Position numbers and translations under genes: made by a program
The notes under the pieces: generated by a model
The model's input: only the letters and a program-made list of their open reading frames with translations
Database searches by the model: none
What the model was told of the DNA's origin: nothing
Shown: positions 1-13,559 of the stretch, one piece after another
How positions within the stretch are numbered: position 1 is the first letter of the stretch
Layout of the letters: each line of letters begins with the position of its first letter
Assembly: GCA_026686845.1 (NCBI GenBank)
Contig: JAIVEN010000022.1
Span: forward strand, 24,650,001 to 24,714,000
Length of the DNA: 64,000 nt
Origin: Adenanthera pavonina
Taxonomy: Eukaryota > Streptophyta > Magnoliopsida > Fabales > Fabaceae
Reading direction: 5' to 3'

Positions 1-1749
1 GAAGTTCCCGGATACGGCAGCCGGGCCAAATGAACGAGCCGGGTTCATTGAGCCGCCACTGAATGGACCGGCAGCTAAGATGTTGGCACCCACAATGAAC
101 CCAATTGCAATGGGTGCAATAACGCCCAATGAACCCTTCTTGGGGTCAGCTGCTGTGGCGTACACAGTATAAACAAGTCCAAAAGTAGCAACAATTTCAA
201 ACACTACACCTTCAAAAGCCCCCACTCCTGAAGCAAGTCCATGGACCGGAATGGTCTACACCATGTAGAAAATTTGATAATCAATTTACAAAAAAACCAT
301 CTAAACATATATATATATATATGTACACTAATTAAGTTGAAATTGAGTACTTTAATATGAAAATAGAAAAAGATAGAAATGGAGAAGTGGTCCCACTTTT
401 ATAAACTTGCATTGTATGTACAAAGATGTGACCTGAGATTAGATTCCCCGAAAATACACTTCATCAGAAGTTTAGAGAGATATGAAGAGAGAGGTGCGAA
501 CCCATCTCTGTGTGATCATTTGTCTATCTCTCAACACTTGAAAAAGGTGAAGTATTGTTTGATTTGAGGAATTTGTGAGGGAAAAAAAGGGAAAATTGAA
601 ATTTTCCTTATTTACTTTAGCAAATCTGAGTGGAAAGGGAATTTTTCTCCCATTCTCCCCTTAGAAGAGAGAGAAAGTAATCCTTCCCCTTATTTAGTTT
701 TAAAAAATGTGTGTGTGAGGGAAAATCTTCCCTCCTCTTTCTCAATCAAACAAACATTTATTTTTATCTAATTTAAGAGATTTGGAAAAGAAGAGAAGAA
801 AATTTTTTTTATTTTATTTTTTTCTAAATCAAACAAGAGGAGGGGGCGCCTCCCCTTATTTGGTTCTAAAAAAAAGGATAAAAAATTTTCACTCCCCCCC
901 CCCTTCCCACTCCAAATCCTTCAAACCAAATAGAAAGAAATTTGGTTCTCAAACTTATGTTTCTTTATTTTTATTTTTCTCCTTTTTCTCATCAATCAAA
1001 TAAGTCCTTATTCTTATCTAGTTTGAGTGATGTGGAGAGAAGGAGAGAAAAGTAAAATTTTTCTAATCTTTTTTTTCCCTGCCAAATAAGAGATGTTAAA
1101 AGAAAAAAATTTCACTCCTTTTTCCTCCAAACCCTCAAACCACAAAGAAAGGAATTTTGGTTCATGGACTTATTTCTTTATTTTTATGGAGTACTTTGGA
1201 AGATCCATGTTTGAGATGAGATTACGGAGGGATACCGGGGCATTTGTGACGAATTTGAGGAGCAGGCAAGCGACCAAGGATCCCAACAATTGGCTAATCC
1301 AATACAAGATAGCAGTTAAGATGGTGATGTTGCCTCCAATGGCCAATCCAAACGTGACTGCTGGATTCAAATGGCCACCTGAGATGTTGGCTGCAACAGA
1401 CACTCCGACGAACAGTGCGAATGCATGGGCCACCGCCACCGCCACAAGTCCCGCCGGATCCAACGCCGCATCCTTTGTTAGGGCACCTATATATCCAAAT
1501 TTCAACTCAACATGCATTTACGTACATGCATTTCTTTTTCTAGTTTACAAGTTTAACATAATGATTACCCCAAAATTCAAAAATTAGTAAATCATTTAAA
1601 GGAGGCAAACTCCAGGACTCACCGTATGCGATGGCTGATCCAACGCCGGCGAACACGAAAAGCAAAGTGGCGACAAACTCTGCTATATAAGCCTTGATGG
1701 AAGCAACGCTGAGAGAGTCATTGATGCTACCCAGAGCTATCTTCACCAT
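1..1749 (-). CDS. TIP2;1-like: Tonoplast intrinsic protein, TIP2;1-like aquaporin (3' part missing)
   Basis: A vacuolar-membrane channel for water and, in characterised TIP2 proteins, ammonia. Three exons are visible on the minus strand: 1749-1623, 1486-1236 and 255-1. The introns are GT/AG and all phases join. The last exon leaves the window, so 211 residues of an expected ~250 are present. The first NPA box is at residues 83-85 and the second at 197-199. The selectivity-filter residues expected for TIP2;1 are all there: His63, His131 in loop C, Ile185, Gly194 and Arg200. The numbering equals that known for Arabidopsis TIP2;1. The start MVKIALGS matches the usual TIP2 N terminus; an upstream in-frame Met at 1788 would add 13 residues foreign to the family. 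Introns are ~136 bp and ~980 bp, the second filled with repeats. I see no defect in the visible part. Family assignment is very secure; the exact paralogue is inferred. Confidence 0.95.
560..1190. repeat. Imperfect tandem repeats inside TIP2 intron 2
   Basis: Intron 2 of the aquaporin gene holds a purine/pyrimidine-biased block copied two to three times. The stretch near 683-815 (CCCTTATTT, then TTATTTTTATCTA, then a GAGAAGAGAAG run) recurs near 854-1060, and the TTTCACTCC-CAAACC-AAAGAAA part at 887-977 recurs near 1110-1190. The period is about 220-250 bp and the copies have diverged. Open frames here, for example 782-1003, have no protein-like composition. Confidence 0.65.
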
Positions 1750-1900
1750 TTTCTGCGTCACTCTCTGAAACCCCAATAGTGTTTTCAACTTATTACCATT
1801 AGTTTGTGGGTTGCTTCACGACTCTTTTGCAATGGTTTATATATAAGAAGGATTACGAAAAGAAAAACGATTGGCACCGTCCATGGACCCCAAGAGTGGT
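1750..1900 (-). promoter_or_regulatory. Probable TIP2 core promoter and 5' UTR
   Basis: On the minus strand a TATA-like TTATATATAA lies at 1838-1847, about 90 bp upstream of the ATG at 1749. This is a normal distance for a plant gene with a short leader. The transcription start is inferred, not seen. Confidence 0.5.
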
Positions 1901-2976
1901 TGAATAATGCATTATTGAAGGCCACCCTCGCTCTCGTTTTCTTTGTTTCTTAATGTTATTTTGTTGGCCAGACTTTGTTTCTTCTGTTATAAATTTGTGG
2001 GTTTGTTTTATTTTTTATTCTTTTTTGAACGTGATGACAACTAAGTTAACATATAATAGTAATCAAAGAAGAGTTTAGATTAAGTGTTGATTTAAGTGTT
2101 AAGTATTATATATGTTCACATCTTTTAGATGAAAAACCACTACTCTCTATCTCTTCTCACTTTGATTTGAATCCTCTCAGTTTGTCTCAATTTTAACTTT
2201 TAGCTGTTAAATTGATATTAAACTTCAATTATTTAAGTCTAATATTTTAATTGAGATTGTTAAAATTTAAAAATAAATATTTAAATCGTTAAAATTTAAT
2301 TGAAAAAGCTGGGAAGCCGTGGAAGAGAGGAGGAAAGAAGTTGGCTCATTTGATTTGAATGATTCAGATCCTAAGTTTTTATTTCAATTTTAAATAAAAA
2401 TTATCATTATCTTTTAAATTGACCAAAAACATTATTTTATTTTTAAAAATAAAAATATAATAAAATAAAATCTAAACTGTTGAAATTTATTCTAATTATA
2501 ATCTGGATGAAGATAAACATAACGCTTCGGCTTGAATCAAATGGAGCCCCAAAAATGAAACTTTAATAAGGAAGGATTAGATCGATGGCCGACTATGTAC
2601 TATTACAATATTATAAAGTAATTTTTTTTTCTTGTGACTTCTATAGGGAGGCTAAAAGTCATGGTGATGATAATAAAGATAGCAAGCTATCTGATTAATT
2701 ATCAAATATTTTAATTCCACGGTGTCGTAAAGAAAGACGACCAGAGCAGGTCACTCCTCATCTTCACATGTCATCCAGTAATTATAGTCCACTAATTGTA
2801 TTTAGCACTTTCTTAACAAGAAGGTGCCAAGACCGACCTTAATATAATATAATGTCGTTAGTTAGGTTCAAATTACTCGTTCCAATAGAAACTTTTCACA
2901 AAATAGTTTTGTAATATAATTAGCCGATTAAATTATCGTACTTTATTGCATTGGATTGTAACAATATAAAGGTATG

Positions 2977-3008
<32 letters not shown>

Positions 3009-3419
3009 TTTGAAGCAATTCACATGGAGACGGTTGCCCTGTCCAATACACATTCTAATTTCTAGGTACACTCTCCCAAAAACATAGCAAAAACCAAAAT
3101 GTCAGAGTTTAGAGCTGCGGCAGGATTGGAATTTTTTCAAATTAAAATTACTATAAATGAAAAAATATACTTCTCATAATTTTTTTTTATAATATGTCCT
3201 CCTCATAATTATGCAATTATGTATTTGTGTAATTTTTTCTCCTAATACTACAAAATAGAAACTAGATCTAAATATATGAGAAGGATAAAAACTAGATCTT
3301 TGCAATTATAATGCAGCCATACAGTATAATAACAAAGAAAAAAGATACAGCAGCCCTCCCCATTCCAAAGTTTATGTCTAGAGAATGCCAAAAGTTGTTC
3401 ATTCCTTTACAAGTTTTTA
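1901..3419. other. AT-rich intergenic DNA
   Basis: No gene recognised. The stretch holds the distal upstream region of the aquaporin gene and a (TA)n microsatellite at about 2978-3006. Nothing else here has clear structure. Confidence 0.6.
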
Positions 3420-3424
3420 CCTTA

Positions 3425-4085
3425 AGGATATTCAAAACCAAACTAAACAAATCCCATTGAATTGAACCAAATCACATCAATATGAACAAATCAAAACCAA
3501 TTAATATTAAGATGTGATTTAATTTTTAAAATATAAAAAATCAAGTGCTTTAGTTTGGTTTAATTTTAAACTTTCAATATTCAAATCAAATCAAATCAAA
3601 CCAAACTTGATATATATTATTTTATTAATTATTTTTTTCATGAGATATGAATATTTTATCTTGGATATAAAAATATTATATTTCAAAAATACCAAATTCA
3701 CTATTTTAACAATTTATCCGTAATCTGAATGAATTTTATTTTATAAAATATAGAAATAAATGAAATATAACTCTAAATTATAATTTCCATACAAAATAAA
3801 GAAACAATTACAATAAAAGATCTAGTTTTAAGAGTATTTACAAAACCGATTATTAATATGAGAATGCAATTTAAAAACATTAGTTAACTTTTCAAACAAA
3901 TTGTTGAAGATTAAAGGAGGATAAAACAATAAAATTTTAAATAAAAATTATTAATAATTTAAAAAAATTCATTAAACTTGATTCAAAACCAATCAAAAAA
4001 TATTGAACCAAATTGACCTCCTAATAAAATTGAATAAGTTCCAAATTTATGAAAACCAACTTAATGTAGTTTGGTTCGGTTGACA
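3425..4085. repeat. Degraded repeat with AACCAAAC/GTTTGGTT ends
   Basis: The left side is rich in CAAAACCAAAC-type words from 3430 to 3605, and the right side ends in the complementary GTTTGGTTCGGTTG near 4070-4083. The interior is very AT-rich. Such ends recur in plant non-autonomous DNA transposons, but I find no convincing target-site duplication and cannot place it in a superfamily. Confidence 0.3.
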
Positions 4086-7000
4086 ACATTGAACATTACC
4101 CCTTTTTCTGGTAACCTTGTTGGAAATGAAAAAGGATTTTATTGCAGAAGTTCAAAATTTGTAATGTTTATTACACTCTTGCTACTGAATGTAGTATTAC
4201 TATTATTTAACAATAATTACATTTTTTATTATTTTTTACCTAAGGGTAACTTTAAATGAGGTGAAAAAGTTACTTTTTTATTTTATTCTTTATTCCATGT
4301 CATTCTACTATCAAAATGAGGCCATGTATTGCTCTCGCGAATATTTGTCATAAAAAACTATCAATTTCAGAAATGTTGAACTTTCAAGGTTGATGAGCCA
4401 TGGGAATACATTATTGTAATGTCTAATTTAGACGATGCTTACCTATATGATGGTTTGCTTAGGTGAACATTGAGATATGTTTTTATATAGAATCTGTATT
4501 GATAAATAGAATGAAATAAAATAGAGAGAAAAACAAAATAAAAAGATAATTTTATGGATAAATATATTTTTATGCTCTAAATAAAAAATAATAAAAAGAA
4601 ATACTAACTGTGTTGAATAATAATAACAAAACTCATTTTGTATCTTGTATGCTTCAAACTCTACATGTAATAAACTCATTTTCCATTGCTTATGCAAATA
4701 CCAAACTCTATTTCATTTCTGTCACTGGGTTATTTTTTATTGCGTGATAATGTTCAAATATATTTGATAGACTCAAAAATAATCGTACCTTACTTTGGAG
4801 TAGGTGCCCACTCATCTACTGTAGAAAGTCCAAATAATGACAGCACTATTTACATATTATCAACATCAACTATATAACTTGTCATGAATTTTATATTTTA
4901 TATTAACTTATTAATTTCTACAATATGTATTTGACAAGTTAAATTAACTTTTCCCACTTATTTAAGCTGTTGTAGCTGAAAAGTCAAAAGATGAGGTGTC
5001 TCTGGAATATTGTGTGGATAAATTTCTAACATATTATCTCGTGATTATAGAAAAGAGCACGTAACTTAGTTAATTAAGAGTTGCAATAGTTTAATCAGAT
5101 CGATTACAAGATAATTTGATTGAAAAAAAAAAACAGAGAGAGAGAGAGAAGAATCTCTCAAGTTCCATCGTGGGGAAGGTATGTGAGTTTCTATTTGTGC
5201 TTCGTTGGCACAGTTTTTGTAGTGTAGCAGCATGTGACATGCTACATGATCCATAATTGCGCTACATATATTTCTTAATTAATTAACCAAACAAAAACTG
5301 GTTTTATTTCGGACATGATTATTTATCGATCATTCTGAAGGGGCTATCAAGTACTCCAACTCTACCCATTCGTTGCTCAAGCATAAATATGTTATACAGA
5401 ACTAAAATTATTTATCATTATTTATTAATGTAATATCAATACAAAATCAAATTATCCACCATTATCTTTTTATTATTATTAAAACAATATTTTTCAATAC
5501 ACAAATACTGTATAGTTTTTCAAATTAGGTTTTTTTTAATTAATTAAACTAGAAATGGACTTCATGTATTGCATGGACATTGATTTATGACAAATACAAT
5601 TTTCCATAAATTTTATTATATATTGATTAATATTCAGCTCCTAGATTTGTAGTTGCATAAAATATTGACTAATAATATGTTATACTCGAATTTGGAAATG
5701 CATCTAACAGCATGAGAACTCTTAATTTGTAGTATATATATCCTCAAGATATATTTGAATGCTTATGTTGCCATAGGTTATTCATATTTTTTATCCATCT
5801 ATTCATGTATTTAGAAGAAGAGTCATACAGAAGAATATGACTATATATTGGATTTTTTTCTTTTTTGGGTCAATGACTAATATATAGGATTTACCTCTCA
5901 TAATTATATTTATTCACACATCTTATAATTAATGCATTCTCTATATTCACTTATATAATTTGGATTGAGTTATTTAGATGCCTATTCTGCACGGAGAAGT
6001 GATATATATATATATATTTATATATATAAGGTCAAAGATTGATCTCTTTTTGAACTTGTGTGTTGAACAAATTGATACCTAATCTACAAAAGGAAAATTT
6101 ATCTAATAACTTTTTTTTAATTTTTAGTATTATTTGTAGATAATGCATGCAGGAATATTCTTTCAAATACTGCTAGGTATAATTTATGAAGTGAGTAGTG
6201 ACAATCTGGCGGATAAGAAATTCTCTCAAGACAATACTTGTTGAATCAAGTATTTATTTCAGGGAAAGAACAAAATAATACAACGCATGCACCAGTGGCA
6301 GTTATTTAGTCCTTAAAAAGATTTAATTTAAGTGCTTTATAATTGCTAAATATTTTTTAGAACTAACTAATGCATTTCAAAATAAAAAAAACCATGAAGA
6401 TTTTTTTACCCAAAAAAATATGAAGATTAAAGCAAAGTGAGTTTACAAATTTTGATATTAATTGGTTGTTTACTCCGAAAAAGTCTGCATAGAATAATTT
6501 TTTTTTACAAAAACAATTACTATCTTTCCAAAATGCCTTTCATTAATTCCATTGACTTAAGATAATTGATTAATTGAAAAAGTGAATTTAGGAAAGTTAT
6601 TATTTGAAGAAATTCATAAATACTCTACTACATCCTATAAAGAGTCTTATATTATAAAATAAAAAAATTATAAAACATCTTATAATATAAGATGAATGGA
6701 GTATCACATAAAATTAGTTTTCATAAAATATTGGACCAAAACCTTGATTTGGGCTATTAACCCCAAAACTGGAGTAAAGGTAAAAGGGGAGAAAACTAAA
6801 ATTATGTTTAAGACTCAACAGTAAGTTGTCCAAAACTTAAAATCAGCCCATGATCCTTCTTCTTAATGTCCAAAAGGTGCCAGAAAAACGGGGGGCCCAA
6901 CCCAAAAAACACTCCACCAATGGAAGGATAATAACTAATAAATACTATGAGTAGGAGTATAATATATTTTCAAATGAGGATATTTATTAGAATTTTTTTT

Positions 7001-8062
7001 TAAAAAAAAGAACAACTTACTAGTAATAGTTGAAGAAACCTAAATCCAAGAGAGCCAAATTCTGTCTTGGCTCGGCTTTCATGTGTCTAAAACAGGTGTT
7101 CTCACTCCCTGTACGAATCCATACCACCCATATGAATGAATAGGATAGCGCCCACATCTCGACCTTTTCTCCTCATCCTACACTCGCCTTCTTCATCAGT
7201 TTTTTTTTCTGGCAAATCAATTTTTCCATATTTTCTGTCCATCTAACTCAAAGCTTTATATTTATATTTAAATTTGAAATTGAAATATCGCACACTCTTA
7301 GTATAGAAAGATATAGCACTCATATTTGTAGAGAATTTGCTCTACAAAGAAATTAAAACGACTCATTTGGTTGGATGAAAGTTGAAGGAAACTTATGGAA
7401 AGGAAACAGTTCCATGAGGTTGAGTCGTTTCCTTGGATGCTTGAAGGAAACAACAATGGCACCATGGGAGACTAATTTTCCACAAATGAAGGAGACCTAT
7501 TTCATGCTTGTGGTGGTGGGAGACTCGTTTCATGAGGCAGGAGAATGTGTGAAATGACACATGATATGCAGAAAAAAATAACTTTGCTGGTCAATTTTTG
7601 GGAGGGGCATTTTGGGCATTTGAGTTTTTTAGTCTCCCTTCCTTTCTATTTTTTATAAAAACTAAATAATTTTTTTCTTATCAAATATCTTTAATTTCTT
7701 TAACTAATCAAACTTCTTTTAAGATCATATGTTTCATTTTCTTTTCCTCAATTTTTATAGGATTCCTCCATCTTTTCCAACCTTCCCCTTATAATAGGGT
7801 CCACATATGTAGCTCATCCTTAGGGATGAGCATGTTGGGCATAGGCCAATCTTGGTCATTAATTTTTTTCTTGTTACATTTAGAAGATTTAAACTTTTAA
7901 CTTCTACTCATTTTTCATCATACTCTATACTCTTATCACTTAAACTAATCTTGAAGGATTTGGACATTAATTTGCATGTAACAATTTTGCATCATTTGAT
8001 GTCAAAACCGCATCATGGTCATCAATTGAACAAAATTGTGGCCTTTCATCCAATCTCTCCAT
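4086..8062. other. AT-rich intergenic DNA, no gene seen
   Basis: Only short open frames with low-complexity translations occur. Visible items are an (AG)n tract near 5133-5150 and a (TA)n tract at about 6002-6028. A moderately GC-richer patch at 7360-7560 may be a relic of a mobile element, since it starts CATTTGGTTGG, but no matching end was found. Confidence 0.55.
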
Positions 8063-8065
8063 TTA

Positions 8066-8232
8066 GTGCCCGTTTAGTTCGCCTTTTTGTAAAAGTATTT
8101 TTAGAATAACTACAGTTTACAAAAATGAAGCTTGCATAAAAGTAGAAAAGTTTACTGAAAATTATTTGGATAAAAAAAAATGATAATTAGAAAGTACAGT
8201 TTGATTTCAAAAAAGGAGAACCAAACAAACAC
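8066..8232. mobile_element. Tourist-like (PIF/Harbinger) MITE, 167 bp
   Basis: The left end GTGCCCGTTTAGTTCGCC pairs as an inverted repeat with the right end, whose complement reads GTGTTTGTTTGGTTCTCC. The element is flanked on both sides by TTA (8063-8065 and 8233-8235), the 3-bp target duplication typical of PIF/Harbinger. There is no coding capacity. Confidence 0.75.
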
Positions 8233-8293
8233 TTAAACACAGTATCGTGACTTTGTCATACCAACTTTTTTTTTTTCAGTTTCTAGCGTCCTT

Positions 8294-8690
8294 CCACTAC
8301 ATCAGAACTAAATTTCTTGTTGACAAAATTTGTGAGAAAAATATTTCTCATGAATTTCACCTTGACACAATAAAATTCATTGGAAAAAAATTTTCTTGCG
8401 ATTTATTTCCACTAGAAGGCTTTTCTCATGAACGTAATCTATGAGAAAAATACTACTCACATTGGTAAAAAAAAAAAAAACAGAGAGAGAGAGAGAGAGA
8501 GAAAAAAAACTCACGAAGTTAAGTTTTGTGAGAATAATTTGTCACAGATTGGAATCTGTGGTAATTTCTTACTAGAAGTGTCTATGAGAAATTTCGTCAC
8601 GGATTGCACCATTGAAAAATATTAAATAATTCTCATGAACTTTGTTCTTGAAAAAATTCCTTATGAATTATTCAAATTTCATATAAATGC
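8294..8690. mobile_element. Possible CACTA (En/Spm) transposon remnant
   Basis: The block begins CACTACATCAG and carries repeated short words such as TGTGAGAA, CTATGAGAAA, TTTGTCACAG and TTTCGTCACGG in both orientations. These look like the subterminal repeats of CACTA elements. An (AG)n tract at 8482-8502 interrupts it. I could not find the matching TAGTG end or a 3-bp target duplication, so this is tentative. Confidence 0.4.
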
Positions 8691-11600
8691 ACAGGACGTA
8701 TTTTAATTTTCAATTTTTCACTTAATATTTATTGTGAATCAAATTTATATTCGTCCATTATAAATCAAATTCGTGTGCCCACTTAAATTAGAAAAAAATC
8801 TTATTTAATAATCTTAGTGGGCATTGATGCTGATTCCCTGGAAGTCCATAAGCTAACTTCATTAATTTTTAACACAACTCTGCTGAATACTATAATGATA
8901 TAAGATGCCATTCTCAACATACGTTAGATTTTATATATTTGAAGGAAGAGACCAAATTTCTGTTTTTTTAAATAAAATCTATTTGATAATTGCACGAGTG
9001 AGATATTGTCATGACCTTCTCCTTGTCATAAATAGCCGGATCGATCCAATTCAGTCACTTTAAAGGGGAAAAAAACCTCAATAATTATGACTCGCTAATT
9101 GAACTTTAATAAATTAATAAATTTTCTGAACAAAATTATCACAACATAATAAGTTCCTTATAATGTAATTATTGTCTCATTAATCCCTTGTATCTCCCTA
9201 ATTTATTATTTTTTCGTGCCCGTCCTAATTTATTAATTGACTGTAAATTTGTAAATTGTAATCTCTCCAATTGAAATAGACACATTTTAGTAAATAAAGT
9301 ATGGCATACTAGAATTCAAACTGAAAACTACAACTGTAAACATTTTAAAAGTTGAAATTATGAATAACTCCACGTCTATTTAATTGATAATGCAATTAAA
9401 AGGGAAAGAAAAGAGCCCACTGCCCAACATAAAGTAAACAACAATACTATGTCCATACTATGTTTATGTAAGAACAATACCACTGGAGTGATTATCTTTA
9501 TAAATCATTGATCTATTTACATTCAAAATATATAGGAACAATATTTACATGCGCTAAAGTGCAACTTTCCCATCTGCTCTTAGTTGCCAAAAAAAAAAGT
9601 CATTTTTTCCCTTCATTTCATCCCCCAATTAATCATAATATTCAGCATGCTCATCAATTTTTCCCTTTTGAAGGGCCTTATTTTATACTGTCACCGGCAT
9701 TAAATTGATATTAACTGAATACGTGAGATTTAATATAATTAAATCGATGGTATAATTGATGTAATTGCTAATGAAATTAATTATGATTTCAAAGTTTAAA
9801 ACAATCAAATTATTTTCTAAAGGATTGACCAATAGTTAAATCTTTTAATAAAACTAGAATTATAATTTGAACTTCATATTTCATTTAATATTAACTGGTT
9901 TAAAATAAAACTTTTACCAATCTGTGACAAAAAAAGTTTTTGTCATGTTGGCTTCAAAGCTGTGCAGACTTTGCTTTTTTTTTTTTTTACCAAAAAGCTG
10001 TGCAGACCTTGAAAAGTCATCATCTGAGTTTTAATTGTTTCTTTTGTTTATGAAAAAAAAACTTTTACATTTTATCTTTTACAGTTTGTTATAGTTAAAC
10101 AACTATGATTGATGTAATTTCCAATTAAACTTATTATGATTTTAAAATATAAAATACTGAATTAAAGACTAAAATTTGACAATTTTCTTAAAGCCTATGA
10201 TGTTGATGTTGGTCATGGTGATTGTTCTTATTAGTGCTATTATTGTTTTTGTTCTTATTATTAGTATTAGCAGCATTACTATCACTACGACCATTATCTA
10301 TCTATTATATGTGTAAAAATAGATTTAAAGTTTGATTCCTGTCACAATATATCATCTAATAATAAATTTGGAAATCCTTACTTAGTGTCTACGTGGCAAC
10401 TTAAGTGTTAATTATTCTCTCACAATTTAATTAATATTTTTTGAATTATAAATCCTAAAAATTAATGGTCACAAAATCAGTAATTTTGCTCCTCATTGCG
10501 AGGCTTTAAAATTATCAAGTAATCAATTATCAATTAATTTTGGAAAAAAAACCAATTAATTCATATATGATAATTGATTACAAAAGCGTCATTCATTTAA
10601 AAATGTAGGAATTATATTTAGTTATTTTTTATTAGTATGGAAATTGAATATTTATTTTTTTAATCATAACACAATAGGTGTACTTGCGTATGGTATGCAT
10701 GAAAAATAAACAATAATTATATGTCATTGTAGATTTTTAATTTAATAAAAAGAAGTATAGCATGATTGTGCAAAAACAAAATAATATTAAAAAAATCATA
10801 TTTATAATACATTAGTCTATATTGTAAATCATAATAAATTAATAAAACGTAATCTGTACTGTTTTAAAAAATAAATAATAACTATTTTAGGTTCTATATA
10901 ATAATGCCTTAATTGTGCTGCATATGTGATTGATGCTTATTCACCAATCAATTCATATATGACAGTTGATTACAAAAAACCTCATTTATATAGTTATTTA
11001 AATTTTTTAATATAAATTTTTTTGATAGTTTCATATTGCTACCTTAGTTATATATTGATAAATGAAAGACAAAATGTTGGATTGAAAGTTTATACCCCAT
11101 TTTTTTATATCATATTAGTGTCATATGTATAATTTTGACATTTATCAATATAAAAATTTATTTATTTATTTTAAATATATCTTTTAATGTTAGTTTACTA
11201 AAATAACCCGTACATTACACAGGTGTGCATTACTAGTTGCGAACAAAAACTATTCTTATAATTGACAATATTACTAAAATAAACTACAAACACACTTATC
11301 AGATTTTCTTTTTTCACCAACACTCACACTTATCAAAGTTAAGCCAATGCATTCAAAACAAAAGCTATCATCATATTTTAAAAGTTAATGGATTTAAATT
11401 AAAGATAAATTTCAATTTAGTAAACATTTTAAGCCTTAATTTAGATAACATTTATTAGATTTTGGAATATAATGTTTCCTCCCATTCCATACATTAGTCA
11501 TATTTTAAAAGTAATTGTCAGCCCTTAATATATAAGTTATTTTAGAAAATTAATTAAATATTAAAAATTTCTTTTCAAATTTGACATTCATAATTATGAG

Positions 11601-11868
11601 AGGTGAATAATAAAAACAATTATAATAGAAAGAGGGATTAGGAGAGGTACTCCATTAGTTTAAAAAATTTGATGTTTAAAGTTATGTGCATAATTTAAGA
11701 AAATTTATCCCTTTGATTCTTAATATAAAAATATTTTTAAATAACATTTTGGTTCTCAGCAAGGACGCTTGCAAAATTTAGTGAAGTACTAATATTTGAT
11801 TTTCATAAATATTTTTAATAATTTTAATTCCCTCTCTCCAAATAATTATTATTTTTTCATTAATAAGG
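8691..11868. other. AT-rich intergenic DNA, no gene seen
   Basis: No protein-like open frame and no clear paired repeat ends. The translation of the longest frame (11237-11458) is low complexity. Confidence 0.55.
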
Positions 11869-12018
11869 GTTGGGTTTAGCGGAAGGGACTAGTCCCTCAC
11901 AATATGATGAACCAAGGTTCAAATGCTCATCGAAAGAGGTGTCAATATTTAATGTCTAACCGTATCTCAAACAAGATTACCTCCAATAGAAGAATACCTG
12001 TGATTTATAAAAAAAAAA
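11869..12018 (+). mobile_element. SINE-like remnant
   Basis: The sequence has a tRNA-like box A region (GGGTTTAGCGGAAGGGACT near 11877) and, about 40 bp later, a box B-like GGTTCAAATGC near 11914. It ends in an A-run near 12008-12018. This order is that of a tRNA-derived SINE. Both boxes are imperfect and no target duplication was established. Confidence 0.4.
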
Positions 12019-12636
12019 AGTTGTGACTTTTACTTAGATTAGTTTATGGATGGTACAATAATTTTTATGATCAAAGTTTTTAACTAATTTTAAGTACATT
12101 AATTCAAGTGATCACTTAATTAAAATTTATTTATATAAAAAAGACTAGAGGGGTATTAAATAATCTTACTCTAGATCATTATGCTGTTGGAACTACAATG
12201 CCCTTCATTGATGACTTTGCCAGAATTACAAAAGTTGTTTGATGAGGGGCATGTTTGGGATGAAATTTTTTTATAATTAATTAATAGTATAAGTGATTTT
12301 TCATAATTAATTATAAGGATAAGGAATTATGTCAAAAATGATTTATGTTTGAATATTTTTAGTTAAAAAATGATTTTAGAAAAATGAAATGTGCTTAAAT
12401 TTCACTTTTGAATAGATAATGAGAAGCAGAAATAAAATAAATGATTATGTAGAAATAGAAGTAAAAATTTTTCAAAAACGAAAATAAATGATTTTGAAAG
12501 TTAAGTAATTATTATGTATTTTTGACATATTTAACAAATCACTTAAATAAGCAGTTATGGATAAAAAAAAACCTATATTTAAACATATACTAAGAGAGCC
12601 TTTATTGATGATGTTAGAACTACAAAAGTTGCTTAA

Positions 12637-13004
12637 GGGTTTGTTTGGTAGCTGTTTTTAAAATGATTTTTTTTATAGAAAAATAAAAAAACTTGTGTTG
12701 GTAACCCTATTTTTTATAAAATGTTCTGAAAAATAGAAAAATAAAAAAACAGAAAACTCAAAATATCTTTAAGGTGGTTTGTAGTTTTTATTTTAGAAAA
12801 TATATGAAAAGGTGAAAATATTTATCTCATTAATAGTAAAATTATAAATTTTGAATAACTCATTTAACAATTACTTGTTATGATTTTGAGAACAATTATT
12901 CAAACAATTTTTTTTATGTTCTTGTTTCTAAAACTTGTTTTTAAGAATAATTTTACAAAATCATTTTGAGAATAATAAAATAAAAAATATTGTCAAACAG
13001 GCCC
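12637..13004. mobile_element. Tourist-like (PIF/Harbinger) MITE, 368 bp
   Basis: The left end is GGGTTTGTTTG. The right end, read on the opposite strand, is GGGCCTGTTTG (9 of 11 identical). Both are flanked by TAA (12634-12636 and 13005-13007). The ends also share an AAAATGATTTT word just inside. There is no coding capacity. Confidence 0.75.
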
Positions 13005-13559
13005 TAATAGACTAGTAAGTTTTTTATGTTTAATTTTAAATCATTAATTTTTTATTTGACTTATTATTATTAATGAAAAATAAAATTGTATAAAAATAAT
13101 TAACAAATTTTAAAATGATCAATTTTTTAAATAGTCAAAATTCTAAAACAACAAATATTTTGAAACGTAATGAAGATGGGTTTAGAATTTAATAAACTTC
13201 AAATTTTGAAAAGTTATAATAATTTTTAAAAAATTTAACACCGCTTTACATGTATGATATAGATAAAAAATAATATACATATATAGGGGGAATTATAGGA
13301 AGTTTATCGAATGTAAATTCATAATTTTCAATTTTTTTGGTCAAAAAAATTTACAATTACTATTTTTTTACCCAATATACAAAAAAATTACATTACACTT
13401 CAGCCAACGTTGTGTTTGTTTGCCTTTTTTGGTATCGCCTCTTTCTGAAGAGATTTTAACATGCGACTGATCTCTGCCGTGTATGTGATCCAACGGTTCA
13501 GGAAAACAGTTACGTGACGGATAACATTTCGTGCTCACAGATATGTTAAGGTCCGACTA

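Noticed and set aside
782..1003. 73-codon frame inside the aquaporin intron
   Set aside because: Low-complexity translation lying within the intronic repeats.
5210..5225. TTTTTGTAGTG resembling the end of a CACTA element
   Set aside because: No complementary CACTA start or subterminal repeats found on the expected side.
12245..12595. Possible further MITE starting GGGGCATGTTTGGGATG
   Set aside because: The right end is a poor inverted match and no target duplication could be found.
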